Shown one piece after another: positions 1 through 6,939 of a DNA stretch of 7,276 bases (the stretch's first letter is position 1; each line of letters starts with the position of its first letter). Both the position numbers and the translations under genes were made by a program. This DNA comes from a bacterium MnTg04. GTDB lineage: Bacteria; Pseudomonadota; Gammaproteobacteria; Steroidobacterales; MnTg04. The DNA is taken from positions 1-7,276 of the forward strand of contig BFAU01000133.1 of NCBI GenBank assembly GCA_008975185.1, read 5' to 3'. The notes beneath the pieces are model-generated. The model was not told the DNA's origin. It did no database searches and worked only from the letters and a program-made list of their open reading frames with translations.

Positions 1-2290
1 CGACAGCGGCGGCTTGTTCAATTTCCGATTCGCCGAGACCCGGTTCCGCCAGGCGGGCCGCCAGCGCCACCAGCCCCGCAACGTTGGTCTTGGTCTTTCT
101 GCCAGCCTCCAGTTCCTCGGCCAATTCAGGCAACACCGCGCAACTGACGGTCAGCAACCTAGTCATCTCGATATCGAGTTCCAGCGTACCGTCGATGATC
201 CTGTTCATCAGGTTCTCAACCGCCCAGGAAAACTCGGCGATCCGTCTGGCGCCGACCATTCGGCCACTGCCCTTGAGCGTGTGGTAGGAGCGCCGCATTC
301 GGCGCAGCGCCTCATGGTTGCCGGTATCCGCTTTCCAGATCGCTAGCTGCTTCCTGATCACCAGAATTTCGTCGCGCACCTCCTCGATAAACAATTCGAG
401 AAACTCCGGATCCAGCCTTTCGCCCGAATCGCCTGTTATTTGATCCAGCACCGGCAGTTCTTCTAGCGGTACCCGGACCTGCTCCTTCACCTCGCCCCGT
501 GCTCCGGTTTGCCGGATGACGACAGTCGCATCCTGGTCTGCTTCGTCTGCTGCGGGAATTCGATCCAGATCCTCCAGTGCCGCCAGCGCCTCGAGACAGC
601 TATCGATGTTATCCAGCATGTACCAGGGGTCGCTACGGCCACCTCTCATTGTTTCCAGGTAATACTCGATACTGACGACAGCATCGGCGAGCAGATCCAG
701 CCCACTGGTGCTGATCGACTCCAGCCCGGGTTGCACGTGTTGCCGGATCAGGGCGCTGATTTTTTCCGTCTGCTTGACCGCACGCGATTTTTCCAGCATC
801 AACAGCCCGGACACGATGCCGCGCATCAAGTCGGGAACCTGATCCATCGGCTGGAACTCGCCGTGATTCAGCGCCTGCGTCATCGCGTCCTTTACTCTTG
901 CGAGATTGACTATGCATTCTCGCAGTACCGCATCGGCAACCGGGCGAAATTCGCGTTCCGCGTCGCCGTCTTCACCTTCTGCTGCCTGCTTTTTTTTCGG
1001 CGTCGGTAAAATCAGCTTCAGCAGCGCGTCATCCAGATTATCCTCGACCTGGAGCAAGGCGGCCGCCATCTGCAAAAAATCAGCTTCCTCGAGTGAATCG
1101 TCGCCACTCAAAAGCACCTGCAGACGGTTGGTCTCATTCATGACCAGCGCGCGCAGATCGCCCAGTCCAAGCACGCCGAGCGTATCGCTAATTTTCTTGA
1201 GCAGCTCGGCCTGCGGCATCAACTCCTGCAAGGATCCCATGCCGGTGCGAACAAAAATATCGAGCACATCTTTTACGTTGCCAAGATCTTCCTTGATAGC
1301 GGCGGCAACTGTTTTCATCAGTTTCACGCTTGGCGCGGACAGCCCCTCGCGCGCCTGTTCAATTTCCTCGTCGCCGGGCAAAACTTCGTCCAGTTTGAAA
1401 GCACGCTGGATCGCAGCGACGCGCTTGCCGTTGCTGGTGGACCGGCCAATGTAATACAGCAGGTTGTTGCGCAATTCGGCGGAACTGTCCCCGCCGTCAC
1501 CTTCTTCACCAATATCGACCAATCTCTTAATCTGTCGATCCGTCTGTCCGAGCAGCCGTTTTAACGACACGCTGGTCTCCAAACCCTGATCGATCAGGGC
1601 CTCGATGATGCCGCTGACAACCCACCAAAGCTGCTCAACCTCGCGGTTGCTTGCCGCCAGTTCCAGGCTTCCCGCGATCTCAGACAGGATCTTGAGTTCC
1701 TTTTCAGGATCGCTGCCGCGTATCCAGCCGAGCAAGCTGTTTTGAAACCTCGGCCGCTGACGCGCCGCGACTTCCCGGATATCGAGTTGCTTATCGACCA
1801 GCTTTTTGTCCGCCGAAGCTGCGGGTTGCCTGTCAGCGGTTAGATTCAGCAGCAGCAGTGTCCCTTCGGACAGCAGCGGCCGTCCACGTACCGAGCGGAG
1901 GTCGTTGAGCAACGGCAAAAGAATCAGCGCAATATCACGTCCGCCATTGATAACCCGATCCAGGTAAACCGGTAACTGAACCATCGAGCGACTCAGCGCC
2001 TCCAGCGCATCGGTTTGCGTTTTCTCTCCACGCTGGCTCTTGAGAAGATAGGTAATGACTTTTTCCATCTCCTCGGCCAGCAACGCCGCGCCGTATATTT
2101 CGACCAGGCGCAGCACCCCTTGCACCACATGCAGATGCTCCGCTGCCTGCCGCAGAGTCTGCTGCTGCCCGGGATCCTCGATAAACTCCTCAAGGGCGAC
2201 GCGCGCGCTCTGCAGGGTCTCGGTCAGACCCTGGCTAACCAACTCCAGATTTTGCTGGGATATTTCGCCGCTGTACCGATTATCGGACAC
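1..2290 (-). CDS. chpA: ChpA, CheA-type hybrid histidine kinase of the type IV pilus Chp system (N-terminal 763 codons; runs off left edge)
   Basis: The frame is open without a stop from a GTG at 2290-2288 to the left edge, so only the N-terminal part is seen (the Pseudomonas protein is about 2,470 residues). The protein starts MSDNRYSGEISQQ. Residues ~20-110 form a first Hpt-like helical domain with H54 in HVVQG and the Chp-typical IYGAALLAEEMEK. Residues ~180-580 are helical and resemble the FimL-like part of ChpA; at the expected phospho-site positions (~220-227, ~487-494) no His is seen. A KKK-containing acidic linker lies at ~430-445. A canonical Hpt domain spans ~627-740, with H670 in YHTLKGSGRMVGA. 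Further Hpt, kinase, CheW and receiver domains are expected beyond the edge. ChpA autophosphorylates and passes phosphate to PilG and PilH under PilJ/PilI control. The start lies 5 bases after the pilJ stop, suggesting coupled translation; the AGG 10 bases upstream is a weak ribosome site, and an in-frame TTG at 2299 is a less likely alternative. Confidence 0.95.
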   Translation of the reverse strand, partial: MSDNRYSGEISQQNLELVSQGLTETLQSARVALEEFIEDPGQQQTLRQAAEHLHVVQGVLRLVEIYGAALLAEEMEKVITYLLKSQRGEKTQTDALEALSRSMVQLPVYLDRVINGGRDIALILLPLLNDLRSVRGRPLLSEGTLLLLNLTADRQPAASADKKLVDKQLDIREVAARQRPRFQNSLLGWIRGSDPEKELKILSEIAGSLELAASNREVEQLWWVVSGIIEALIDQGLETSVSLKRLLGQTDRQIKRLVDIGEEGDGGDSSAELRNNLLYYIGRSTSNGKRVAAIQRAFKLDEVLPGDEEIEQAREGLSAPSVKLMKTVAAAIKEDLGNVKDVLDIFVRTGMGSLQELMPQAELLKKISDTLGVLGLGDLRALVMNETNRLQVLLSGDDSLEEADFLQMAAALLQVEDNLDDALLKLILPTPKKKQAAEGEDGDAEREFRPVADAVLRECIVNLARVKDAMTQALNHGEFQPMDQVPDLMRGIVSGLLMLEKSRAVKQTEKISALIRQHVQPGLESISTSGLDLLADAVVSIEYYLETMRGGRSDPWYMLDNIDSCLEALAALEDLDRIPAADEADQDATVVIRQTGARGEVKEQVRVPLEELPVLDQITGDSGERLDPEFLELFIEEVRDEILVIRKQLAIWKADTGNHEALRRMRRSYHTLKGSGRMVGARRIAEFSWAVENLMNRIIDGTLELDIEMTRLLTVSCAVLPELAEELEAGRKTKTNVAGLVALAARLAEPGLGESEIEQAAAV

Positions 2291-2295
2291 CTGAT

Positions 2296-4353
2296 TCAAA
2301 CCTGCACTGCCTCGTCGTGGTCGTCACCCGCATTCAATGCATCGACAAGGTTCGGTTCGCCCACCGGCGTGCCGGCCGCCAGGTTCCCCCGCGCCGGGCT
2401 TTCCTTACCGGTTTCGTCATCCGGCAAGGTGAAACCTGCCACCGAGCGCTTGAGTTGAGTCGCCAGTTCAGCGAGCTTGCGAATCGAGTCGGAAGTCGCG
2501 TTGGTGCTTTCCGCGGTTTGCTCGCTGATTTCCCTGAGCACCCCCGTATTGCGGGATATATCCGCAGCGACCAGCGACTGTTGCCTGGCTGAATCGGAAA
2601 TATTCTGCACCAGGGAAGCGATCTGGTTTGAAACCTGTTCGATTTCCTCCAGCGCCGCGCCGGCGTTTTCAGCCAACAGGGCACCGCCGACTACATCGGT
2701 GGTGCTGCGCTCCATGGAAACGACCGCTTCATTGGTATCCGACTGGATGGTGCGCACCAGGACTTCGATCTGCTTGGTCGCATTGGTCGAGCGTTCGGCC
2801 AGACGCTGAACCTCATCGGCGACCACCGCGAATCCCCTGCCCGCCTCGCCGGCCATGCTCGCCTGTATCGAAGCGTTTAATGCCAGGATATTCGTTTGCT
2901 CGGCTATATCATTGATCAGCTCGATAATATTGCCGATTTCCTGCGAACTTTCTCCCAACCTTTTGATGCGCTTGGACGTGTTTTGAATAGTTTCGCGGAT
3001 CCTGTTCATTCCCTCGATGGTCCGGCGAACGGCGTCGCCGCCTTTGTGGGCGACATCGACCGAATGGCGCGCAACATCCGCCGCACGTTCCGCGTTACCC
3101 GACACTTCCTCGACGGAGTTGGCCATCCGGGCGATCGATTCGGTCGTGGAGCCAACCTGTTGAGCCTGGGTCTCGCTGGCCGCTGCAAGATGGCTGATCG
3201 TGGCCTCGGACTGCCTGGCGGCCCCATCCACGAGAATCGAGGAATCCCTGATCGTCGTGACCAGGTTCCTCAATGCTTCGATCGCGTAATTGATGGAGTC
3301 GGCGATAGCGCCGGTTATATGCTCGGTTACCGTCGCCTGCACGGTCAGGTCGCCGTCTGCAAGATTGCCCAATTCGTCCAGCAACCTGAGTATTGCTTGC
3401 TGGTTGCGCTCGTTCTGACGGGCATGCTCCTCGGCGACTCGCTGTACGTTGGCGCTCGAGAAATAAAACCAGGCCAGACCAGCCAGAAACAACAGCGCAG
3501 CCACCAGGATGATGAAATGCAAGGCCGGGCTGGCGAGCGGCCCCCCGGCCGGACCCGCTTCGTCGACCGCGGTGGCAATTTGACCGCGCAGGCTACTGGC
3601 CACGGCGACAAGATCGGCCGCGTCGGCCAGTGAACTGACGCTGGCGGCAACGCCCTCCGCCGCGACCCGCAACACCAGCGCCATTGTCTCGTAGGCCAGA
3701 CCGACTTCGTCCGCAGCCTGGCCGCCAAATTGCTGATCGTCCAGCAATTGTTCAACGCTGGCGGCCAGGTTTTCTGCGGTGGTACCAATCTGCAAACTGA
3801 ATTCTTCGACGCCAAGCTGCCCGTCCTTATACGACTGCAGGATCACCACCGCGGAACCCGTGAGACCGGCAACCTGTTCCAGGCTTTGCCGCTGTTCCTG
3901 CCAGCGGCTGCCGAGCAGGCTCGCCGACATGCGCCTCAGTACAGTGATAAACACGCCGGCATCGACAATCGCCTGGTCGACGGCGGCGGGCAATGCCTGC
4001 ACCTTGTCCTGCGCATCGAGCAGCCCGTCCATGGCAATGGTGAATGCCTGCCAGTCCCCGGGTAACCCTGCCTCGATACCGGCCCCGGCAAGCTTTTCCC
4101 GGGCCGACGCCACTGCCTCCTTGAGTTCAGCGAGTTGCCGATAGCCCGCGCTCTCGCCCTTGGTCGCGCTGGTGACCGTCTCCGCCACCGCACCGAGCCG
4201 CTGCTCCAGCAAGCCTACGCCGATGGCCCTGTACTGGCTCGCGCTGCTTGCGCGACTCCCCATGTAGGCGGTCAACAGCGCCAACAGCAACATCAGTCCC
4301 AGTGCACCCATCAGCGCAGGCAGCCATTTAACCGAGTTAAAATTTTCTATCAT
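2296..4353 (-). CDS. pilJ: PilJ, methyl-accepting chemoreceptor of the type IV pilus Chp system
   Basis: This 685-residue inner-membrane chemoreceptor (Pseudomonas PilJ is about 682) feeds signals to the ChpA kinase through PilI. A first membrane segment lies at ~10-30, a periplasmic sensing region at ~31-278 that is rich in helical Ala/Leu/Gln sequence, a second membrane segment at ~278-298 and a HAMP-like stretch at ~303-365. The cytoplasmic signalling coiled coil covers ~370-640, and its hairpin tip at ~478-522 holds the conserved EQTNILALNASIQASMAGEA and GRGFAVVADEVQRLAERS. The ASIQASMAGE variant of the usual AAIEAARAGE is typical of PilJ rather than of flagellar receptors. The tail after ~643 is acidic and disordered-looking and ends in EAVQV, without a CheR/CheB-docking pentapeptide. 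ATG at 4353 has a modest GGGA site 7 bases upstream, 14 bases after the pilI stop. In Pseudomonas PilJ responds to pilin/surface contact; that ligand is assumed here, not seen. Confidence 0.97.
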   Translation of the reverse strand: MIENFNSVKWLPALMGALGLMLLLALLTAYMGSRASSASQYRAIGVGLLEQRLGAVAETVTSATKGESAGYRQLAELKEAVASAREKLAGAGIEAGLPGDWQAFTIAMDGLLDAQDKVQALPAAVDQAIVDAGVFITVLRRMSASLLGSRWQEQRQSLEQVAGLTGSAVVILQSYKDGQLGVEEFSLQIGTTAENLAASVEQLLDDQQFGGQAADEVGLAYETMALVLRVAAEGVAASVSSLADAADLVAVASSLRGQIATAVDEAGPAGGPLASPALHFIILVAALLFLAGLAWFYFSSANVQRVAEEHARQNERNQQAILRLLDELGNLADGDLTVQATVTEHITGAIADSINYAIEALRNLVTTIRDSSILVDGAARQSEATISHLAAASETQAQQVGSTTESIARMANSVEEVSGNAERAADVARHSVDVAHKGGDAVRRTIEGMNRIRETIQNTSKRIKRLGESSQEIGNIIELINDIAEQTNILALNASIQASMAGEAGRGFAVVADEVQRLAERSTNATKQIEVLVRTIQSDTNEAVVSMERSTTDVVGGALLAENAGAALEEIEQVSNQIASLVQNISDSARQQSLVAADISRNTGVLREISEQTAESTNATSDSIRKLAELATQLKRSVAGFTLPDDETGKESPARGNLAAGTPVGEPNLVDALNAGDDHDEAVQV

Positions 4354-4367
4354 CGATATATCCCGTT

Positions 4368-4949
4368 TCAGGACGTTAGCGGCCCGATGTCTGCCGCATT
4401 CATAAATTCATCGCTTTCGACGAGGCTTTTCAGGCTCAGAACGGGCCAGAGTTCGCCGCCTTGTTCAAATGAGCCCCTGAGAAACCGGTCGCAGCGGATC
4501 ACCGTTTTTGGCGTCTCGCGGTTTCTTTGACTTTCCGGAAAGCGCCGGAAACCCAGTACCTCATCGACCAGCAGGCCGGCCGGCACATCCCGATGATTGA
4601 CCGACAAGACCCTGGCGCGACGGCTGTTCGCGGCGATGCCACCGCCAAAAAAATGGTTGATGTCGATCAGCGGCAAAAGTTGCCCGCGAATATTGACCAG
4701 CCCACGCAGCCAGTTCTTCGCCCCCGGGACCCTGGCAACGCCGGACGGCAGGGTCAGAACTTCCCGGATTTCATCCCTGGCCACCAGGAATTGTTCGTCT
4801 CCCAACCGAAAACCAATGCCGACGTATTCCTTGTCTTCAGCGGACCGCTGCGGGCTCCCCGAAACCGCCGCCCGCGCCCGCCTTTCCATTTCCAGCAACA
4901 ACTCAAATGGCCGGTCAGTCAGCTTTTTCAACCCGGATGATTTCTTCAT
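4368..4949 (-). CDS. pilI: PilI, CheW-like coupling protein of the Chp system
   Basis: This 193-residue cytoplasmic adaptor (Pseudomonas PilI is 178) couples the receptor PilJ to the ChpA kinase. The CheW domain covers ~44-178: GIGFRLGDEQFLV opens the first barrel, VPGAKNWLRGLVNIRGQLLP (74-93) is the signature loop, and AGLLVDEVLGFRRFP (124-138) closes the second barrel. The N-terminal ~40 residues are charged and helical. An upstream in-frame ATG at 5003 would add 18 residues lying wholly inside pilH and lacking family character. ATG at 4949 is preferred because it follows the pilH stop by 4 bases, is preceded by GAGG (very close, 2 bases away) and gives the normal family length. Tight spacing implies translational coupling to pilH. 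Identification rests on domain pattern plus operon position; start choice is slightly less sure than identity. Confidence 0.95.
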   Translation of the reverse strand: MKKSSGLKKLTDRPFELLLEMERRARAAVSGSPQRSAEDKEYVGIGFRLGDEQFLVARDEIREVLTLPSGVARVPGAKNWLRGLVNIRGQLLPLIDINHFFGGGIAANSRRARVLSVNHRDVPAGLLVDEVLGFRRFPESQRNRETPKTVIRCDRFLRGSFEQGGELWPVLSLKSLVESDEFMNAADIGPLTS

Positions 4950-4953
4950 GGCC

Positions 4954-5319
4954 TCACTTTTCGAGCACCGACCGCGCCATTGCAACAAGCTCGGAATCGG
5001 CAAAGGGTTTGACGATGTAGTCGATGGCTCCCTGGCGCATCCCCCAGATGCGATCCGTCTCCTGTCCCTTGGTGGTCACCATGATGATCGGTATATCGGC
5101 GGTCTCAGGGTCATTGCTGAGTTGCCGGGTCGCCTGAAAACCGTTGAGTCCCGGCATGACCACATCCATCAGGATAAGGTCCGGCTTGAGCTCCTGCGCC
5201 ATGCGAATCCCTTCGGCGCCATCGCCGGCCGCGGCCGTGTCGAATCCGTGTTTGCGCAGCGCTTGCCGCATGACATGCACTTCGGTGGGTGAATCGTCGA
5301 CTATCAGCACCATCGCCAT
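4954..5319 (-). CDS. pilH: PilH, CheY-like single-domain response regulator
   Basis: This 121-residue stand-alone receiver domain has exactly the length of Pseudomonas PilH. D8 and D9 form the acidic pocket, D52 (LILMDVVMPGLNGFQATRQL) is the phospho-acceptor, T82 the switch threonine, Y101 the aromatic switch and K104 (VKPF) the conserved lysine; no output domain follows. The NGFQATRQL stretch and VTTKGQETDR loop are characteristic of PilH. In the Pseudomonas system PilH takes phosphate from ChpA and favours pilus retraction or acts as a phosphate sink opposing PilG. ATG at 5319 has GGGAG 6 bases upstream; the second ATG two codons later would sit too far from it. It begins 24 bases after pilG and ends 4 bases before pilI. 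Confidence 0.96.
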   Translation of the reverse strand: MAMVLIVDDSPTEVHVMRQALRKHGFDTAAAGDGAEGIRMAQELKPDLILMDVVMPGLNGFQATRQLSNDPETADIPIIMVTTKGQETDRIWGMRQGAIDYIVKPFADSELVAMARSVLEK

Positions 5320-5343
5320 ATCTTTCTCCCGGCCAGACCCGCC

Positions 5344-5739
5344 TCAAGTGCGGACGTGGCTCGCAATCGCGCTTAGCAACTCGTCTTTGGTAAACGGCTT
5401 TGTCAGGTATTGCTGTGAGCCGACGATTCGCCCCCGGGCACGATCGAAAAGACCGTCCTTGCTGGAAAGCATGATGACCGGAATCGACCTAAAGACCTTG
5501 TTGTGCTTGATCAGCGCGCAAGTCTGGTAGCCATCGAGGCGTGGCATCATGATGTCCACAAATACGATATCCGGCTGGTGATCGGCAATTTTGGACAGGG
5601 CGTCGAATCCGTCCACCGCGGTAAACACCTCGCACCCTTCCCTGGTAAGCAAAGTCTCGGCTGTTTTGCGTATGGTTTTGCTGTCATCGATAACCAGCAC
5701 CTTGAGGCCTTCAAGGCCCGGTCGATTTTCCTCAACCAC
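5344..5739 (-). CDS. pilG: PilG, CheY-like response regulator, first gene of the Chp operon
   Basis: This 131-residue single receiver domain (Pseudomonas PilG is 135) probably leads the operon. D18 and D19 of VIDDSKTIRKTAETLL form the acidic pocket, D62 of VFVDIMMPRLDGYQTCALIK is the phospho-acceptor, S92 of MLSSKDGLFD is the switch residue and K114 of YLTKPF the conserved lysine. The SKDGLFDRARGRIVGS segment is nearly diagnostic of PilG. In Pseudomonas PilG phosphorylated by ChpA promotes pilus extension at the leading pole, with FimL/FimV links to the adenylate cyclase CyaB. No ATG is available; the start is GTG at 5739, supported by AGGAG with an 8-base spacer and by the family N-terminus. 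The C-terminus is a few residues shorter than in Pseudomonas. Confidence 0.97.
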   Translation of the reverse strand: MVEENRPGLEGLKVLVIDDSKTIRKTAETLLTREGCEVFTAVDGFDALSKIADHQPDIVFVDIMMPRLDGYQTCALIKHNKVFRSIPVIMLSSKDGLFDRARGRIVGSQQYLTKPFTKDELLSAIASHVRT

Positions 5740-5747
5740 TAGCGGTA

Positions 5748-5752
5748 CTCCT
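5748..5752 (-). promoter_or_regulatory. Ribosome binding site of pilG
   Basis: AGGAG on the minus strand sits 8 bases before the GTG at 5739. It decides the start of pilG, since no ATG exists in frame near the conserved receiver domain. Confidence 0.8.
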
Positions 5753-5896
5753 GTTCGCTGCCACCTGCCGGTCCATTCTGGAGGTGTGAAAAATTTTCGC
5801 TTATCCGATCAATGAATCGCTGTATTGATGGGGGTTTTAACATATTGCGACCGCCGCCGTCACCCGGACGGAAAGCGGCTCGGCGAGGCCACCCTT

Positions 5897-5905
5897 TGCT
5901 ATTAT
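5897..5905 (+). promoter_or_regulatory. Candidate extended -10 promoter element for gshB
   Basis: TGCTATTAT matches the extended -10 pattern TGnTATAAT with one mismatch in the hexamer. No good -35 is seen 17 bases upstream, as is usual for extended -10 promoters. Transcription would begin near 5912, giving a leader of about 53 bases before the gshB ATG. TAGAAT at 5925-5930 is a weaker alternative. Confidence 0.35.
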
Positions 5906-5964
5906 GCGGGTACTGGCGTGGCAGTAGAATACCCCGTCCAAACAGGCCGGAGAAGTAAGCGAAT

Positions 5965-6939
5965 ATGAACAAGAACCCAGTCAGGCTCGGCGTCGTCATG
6001 GACCCGATCGCCGATATCAAACCGCACAAGGACAGCACTTTCGCCATGTTGCTGGCCGCCGCAGCCCGTGGCTGGAGCTTGCATTACATGGAGCAGAACG
6101 ACCTGCGGGTGGAAAACAGCAAGGCCATGGCCACGGCCCGCCCGCTGGATGTGCGCGATCAGCCAGCCGACTGGTTTTCGCTGGGCGAAAGCGGGGACGT
6201 GGAATTGGGCGATCTCGATGTCATCCTGATGCGCAAAGACCCGCCGTTCGACATGGAGTACATCTACACCAGCTATATACTCGAACTGGCGCAGGACCAG
6301 GGCGCACTGGTGGTCAATGATCCCGCCAGCCTGCGCGATGCCAATGAAAAGGTTTACATGTCCTGGTTCCCGCAGTGCTGTACGGAAACTTTGGTCACGA
6401 GGTCGATCGCCCGCATCCGGGCATTTGCCGGTGCCCATGACAAAATCGTTCTCAAACCGTTGGATGGCATGGGAGGACGATCGGTTTTTGTGGTCACCAG
6501 GAACGATCCCAACATCAACGTGATTGCCGAAACGCTGACCGATTTCGGTCGGCAATTTACGATGGCGCAGCGGTTTTTGCCGGAAATCAACGATACCGGC
6601 GACAAGCGGATCCTGCTGATCGATGGCGAGCCAGTGCCCTATGCGCTGGCCCGTATTCCGGCGGAGGGCGAAGCCCGGGGAAACCTTGCGGCCGGCGCCA
6701 GTTCCCGGGGCGTGCCGTTGAGCGAACGCGATTACTGGATATGTGCTCAACTGGGCCAGACCCTGAAAGAAAAGGGGCTGCTGTTTGTGGGGCTGGATGT
6801 GATCGGCGACTACATGACCGAGATCAACGTGACCAGCCCCACTTGCATCAGGGAACTCGACACAGAATTTGACCTGGATATCGGCGGCCTGATCATGGAT
6901 GCGATTCAGTCACGGCTGGCAGAGGGAGCCAAAAATTAG
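5965..6939 (+). CDS. gshB: Glutathione synthetase (EC 6.3.2.3)
   Basis: This cytoplasmic 324-residue enzyme (E. coli GshB is 316) joins gamma-glutamylcysteine and glycine with ATP to make glutathione. The N-terminal GSH-S domain covers ~1-125, with GVVMDPIADIKPHKDSTFAM near the start and LMRKDPPFDMEYIY at 88-101. The ATP-grasp domain covers ~126-315: KPLDGMGG (164-171) is the glycine-rich nucleotide loop, DKR at 213-215, GEPVPYALARIP (221-232), ARGNLAAG (237-244), and GLDVIGDYMTEINVTSPT (276-293) carries the metal/ATP ligands D278, E286 and N288. All expected catalytic motifs are present and the frame is intact. ATG at 5965 is preceded by GGAG about 12 bases upstream, a little distant, and gives only three residues more than E. 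coli. It is divergent from pilG and followed without a gap by an apbE-family gene. Confidence 0.98.
   Translation: MNKNPVRLGVVMDPIADIKPHKDSTFAMLLAAAARGWSLHYMEQNDLRVENSKAMATARPLDVRDQPADWFSLGESGDVELGDLDVILMRKDPPFDMEYIYTSYILELAQDQGALVVNDPASLRDANEKVYMSWFPQCCTETLVTRSIARIRAFAGAHDKIVLKPLDGMGGRSVFVVTRNDPNINVIAETLTDFGRQFTMAQRFLPEINDTGDKRILLIDGEPVPYALARIPAEGEARGNLAAGASSRGVPLSERDYWICAQLGQTLKEKGLLFVGLDVIGDYMTEINVTSPTCIRELDTEFDLDIGGLIMDAIQSRLAEGAKN

Larger units (their letters stand above)
5740..5964. promoter_or_regulatory. Divergent pilG / gshB intergenic control region
   Basis: These 225 bases separate the two divergent start codons and contain no convincing gene. The half nearer pilG (about 5786-5845) is AT-richer than the surroundings. 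It holds a run gaaaaattttcgc and a 6-base inverted repeat ATCAAT/ATTGAT at 5808-5813 and 5824-5829. The half nearer gshB carries an extended -10-like box. I found no clear -35/-10 pair reading into pilG, so its promoter may need an activator or a non-housekeeping sigma factor; that is inference. No terminator hairpin with a T run is visible. Confidence 0.6.

Noticed and set aside
906..1454. Serine-rich 182-codon plus-strand frame
   Set aside because: Its Ser richness is the antisense image of Leu/Glu/Asp-rich chpA codons; no recognisable domain.
2896..3633. 245-codon plus-strand frame
   Set aside because: It is antisense to pilJ, covering the membrane segment and signalling coiled coil; composition is that of a reversed coding strand.
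4950..5003. Upstream ATG that would extend PilI by 18 residues
   Set aside because: The extension lies entirely in pilH and does not look like the family; ATG 4949 fits operon spacing and length.
4597..5292. 231-codon plus-strand frame
   Set aside because: It runs antisense across both pilI and pilH, which have complete conserved domains on the other strand.
5785..5800. TGTGA half-site as a CRP/Vfr site upstream of pilG
   Set aside because: The partner half at the proper 6-base spacing reads ttcgc and does not match TCACA.
5786..5800. gaaaaattttcgc as a terminator
   Set aside because: The palindrome is only A/T-rich with no GC stem and T tail, and it lies between divergent starts where no gene ends.
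5739..6047. 102-codon minus-strand frame spanning the intergenic region with a hydrophobic start
   Set aside because: It begins antisense inside gshB, has no ribosome binding site before its ATG, covers the divergent control region and resembles no family I know.
5902..6750. 282-codon minus-strand frame
   Set aside because: It is antisense to gshB, whose ATP-grasp motifs are intact; long antisense frames are common in GC-rich genes.
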